A stretch of DNA of 12,640 nt, from contig DASYSL010000228.1 in NCBI GenBank assembly GCA_036003365.1, forward strand, positions 1 to 12,640, read 5' to 3'. Positions 11,990 through 12,640 of this stretch are shown piece by piece. The translations under genes and the position numbers were made by a program. The notes beneath the pieces were generated by a model. That model did no database searches. It was not told the origin of the DNA and worked only from the letters and a program-made list of their open reading frames with translations. The stretch comes from DASYSL01 sp036003365. GTDB lineage: Bacteria; Eisenbacteria; RBG-16-71-46; DASYSL01. Each line of letters opens with the position of its first letter. Position 1 is the stretch's first letter.

Positions 11990-12640
11990 ATGGGATCCGA
12001 AGCGGTCCGACTCGGCGTGCTGGCGTCCGGGCGAGGCACGAATTTCGCCGCGCTCGCCGATGCCGCGCGCGCCGGCCGCCTGGGCGGAGACATCGCCGTC
12101 CTGATCGTCGATCGCGCCGAAGCGGGCGCGCGCCAGGAGGCGCGCCGGCGCTCGATCCCCGACGTGTTTCTCGATCCGGGACCGAAGCGCACCTGCCTCA
12201 CGCCCGAGGCCGAGAAGCGCCTCGCCAGCGTGCTCCGCGATCACGGCGTCTCGGTCGTGCTGCTCGCCGGATTCCTGCGCATGGTTCACGAAGATCTCCT
12301 GGGCGCCTTTCCCATGTCGGTGATCAACATCCATCCTTCTTTGCTACCGGCCTTCCCGGGTCTCGAAGCACCGCGCCAGGCGATCGAACACGGCGTCGCC
12401 ATCACTGGTACCACGGTGCATCTGGTCGACGCCTCCCTGGACGCTGGGCCCATCCTCGCCCAGGCGGCGGTGCCCGTCCTGCCGGGCGACGACGTGGCCG
12501 CCCTCACGCACCGCATCCAGGAAGCCGAGCACCGTCTCTATCCCGAGACCGTGCGCCGCTTTCTCGAATCGCCTCCACGCGTGGAAGGGCGACGCGTGAT
12601 CTGGCCGGTCTCGACAGCCGCGACGGCGACGTCTGCTGCG
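11990..12640 (+). CDS. purN: Phosphoribosylglycinamide formyltransferase PurN (3' end cut off)
   Basis: PurN transfers a formyl group from 10-formyltetrahydrofolate to GAR, the third step of purine synthesis. The open frame runs from ATG 11990 off the right edge with 217 codons and no stop, so little is missing given a family length near 200-220. The substrate phosphate loop GVLASGRGTN (9-18) and the formyltransferase signature VINIHPSLLPAFPGLEAPRQ (about 111-130) are clear. The catalytic residues are Asn113, His115 and, in LVDASLDAGP, Asp151, equivalent to E. coli Asn106, His108 and Asp144. GTTVHLVD, QAAVPVLPGD and EHRLYPETVRRFL complete the family pattern. No Shine-Dalgarno sequence stands before the ATG, and the candidate promoter lies almost on it, so the message may be leaderless. 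The gene is separated from comEC by a hairpin. Confidence 0.95.
   Translation, partial: MGSEAVRLGVLASGRGTNFAALADAARAGRLGGDIAVLIVDRAEAGARQEARRRSIPDVFLDPGPKRTCLTPEAEKRLASVLRDHGVSVVLLAGFLRMVHEDLLGAFPMSVINIHPSLLPAFPGLEAPRQAIEHGVAITGTTVHLVDASLDAGPILAQAAVPVLPGDDVAALTHRIQEAEHRLYPETVRRFLESPPRVEGRRVIWPVSTAATATSAA

Noticed and set aside
1..12640. CRISPR arrays, transposons, tRNA or rRNA genes, defence or toxin-antitoxin systems
   Set aside because: Read on both strands; no spaced repeats, transposase motifs, cloverleaf sequences, rRNA signatures or known defence families were seen.

Overview
The window is about 12.6 kb of very GC-rich bacterial DNA. It is gene-dense and has the usual high-GC sign of long open frames on several strands at once. 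The gene content is a PorV/PorQ-type outer-membrane barrel, a paired ADP-glucose pyrophosphorylase locus, a secreted MltD-type lytic transglycosylase, a PEGA-domain membrane protein and ComEC. This points to a Gram-negative (diderm) bacterium, perhaps of the FCB / Candidatus Eisenbacteria-Gemmatimonadota kind. That placement is inference from gene families and base composition; no rRNA or marker tree is available here. No tRNA, rRNA, CRISPR array, insertion sequence, prophage or plasmid function was recognised, so this looks like chromosomal core and near-core DNA.

Layout. 1-924: the acidic tail of an upstream gene (probably scpB) overlaps an RluB/RsuA-family pseudouridine synthase gene that seems to lack any ATG, GTG or TTG start. 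1066-1539: a small exported NTF2-like protein of unknown role. 1640-2860: a PorV/PorQ-family outer-membrane barrel with its own promoter. 2966-5487: a translationally coupled pair of GlgC-family genes. The second is a canonical ADP-glucose pyrophosphorylase and the first a degenerate, GlgD-like partner. A hairpin that can work in both directions separates them from the convergent mltD (5529-7292, minus strand). 7293-7564 is a divergent intergenic region with a long imperfect palindrome and a structured mltD leader. 7565-9388: a one-pass membrane protein with three PEGA-like modules outside and a possible degenerate PP2C-like domain inside. 9480-11882: comEC, the DNA-uptake channel. 11990 to the end: purN, cut off by the window edge.

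How the genes relate. Apart from scpB-rluB and the two glg genes, each gene appears to be its own transcription unit, with hairpins or candidate promoters between them. The glg pair would make ADP-glucose for glycogen synthesis, probably as a catalytic plus regulatory heteromer. PorV, MltD and the PEGA protein act in or near the cell envelope. RluB and PurN are housekeeping. No defence system, secondary-metabolite cluster or clearly new multi-gene system is visible. The most interesting items are the degenerate GlgC paralogue, which lost the same two residues as plant regulatory subunits, the possible pseudo-phosphatase/PEGA fusion, and the mltD leader with an anti-Shine-Dalgarno loop.
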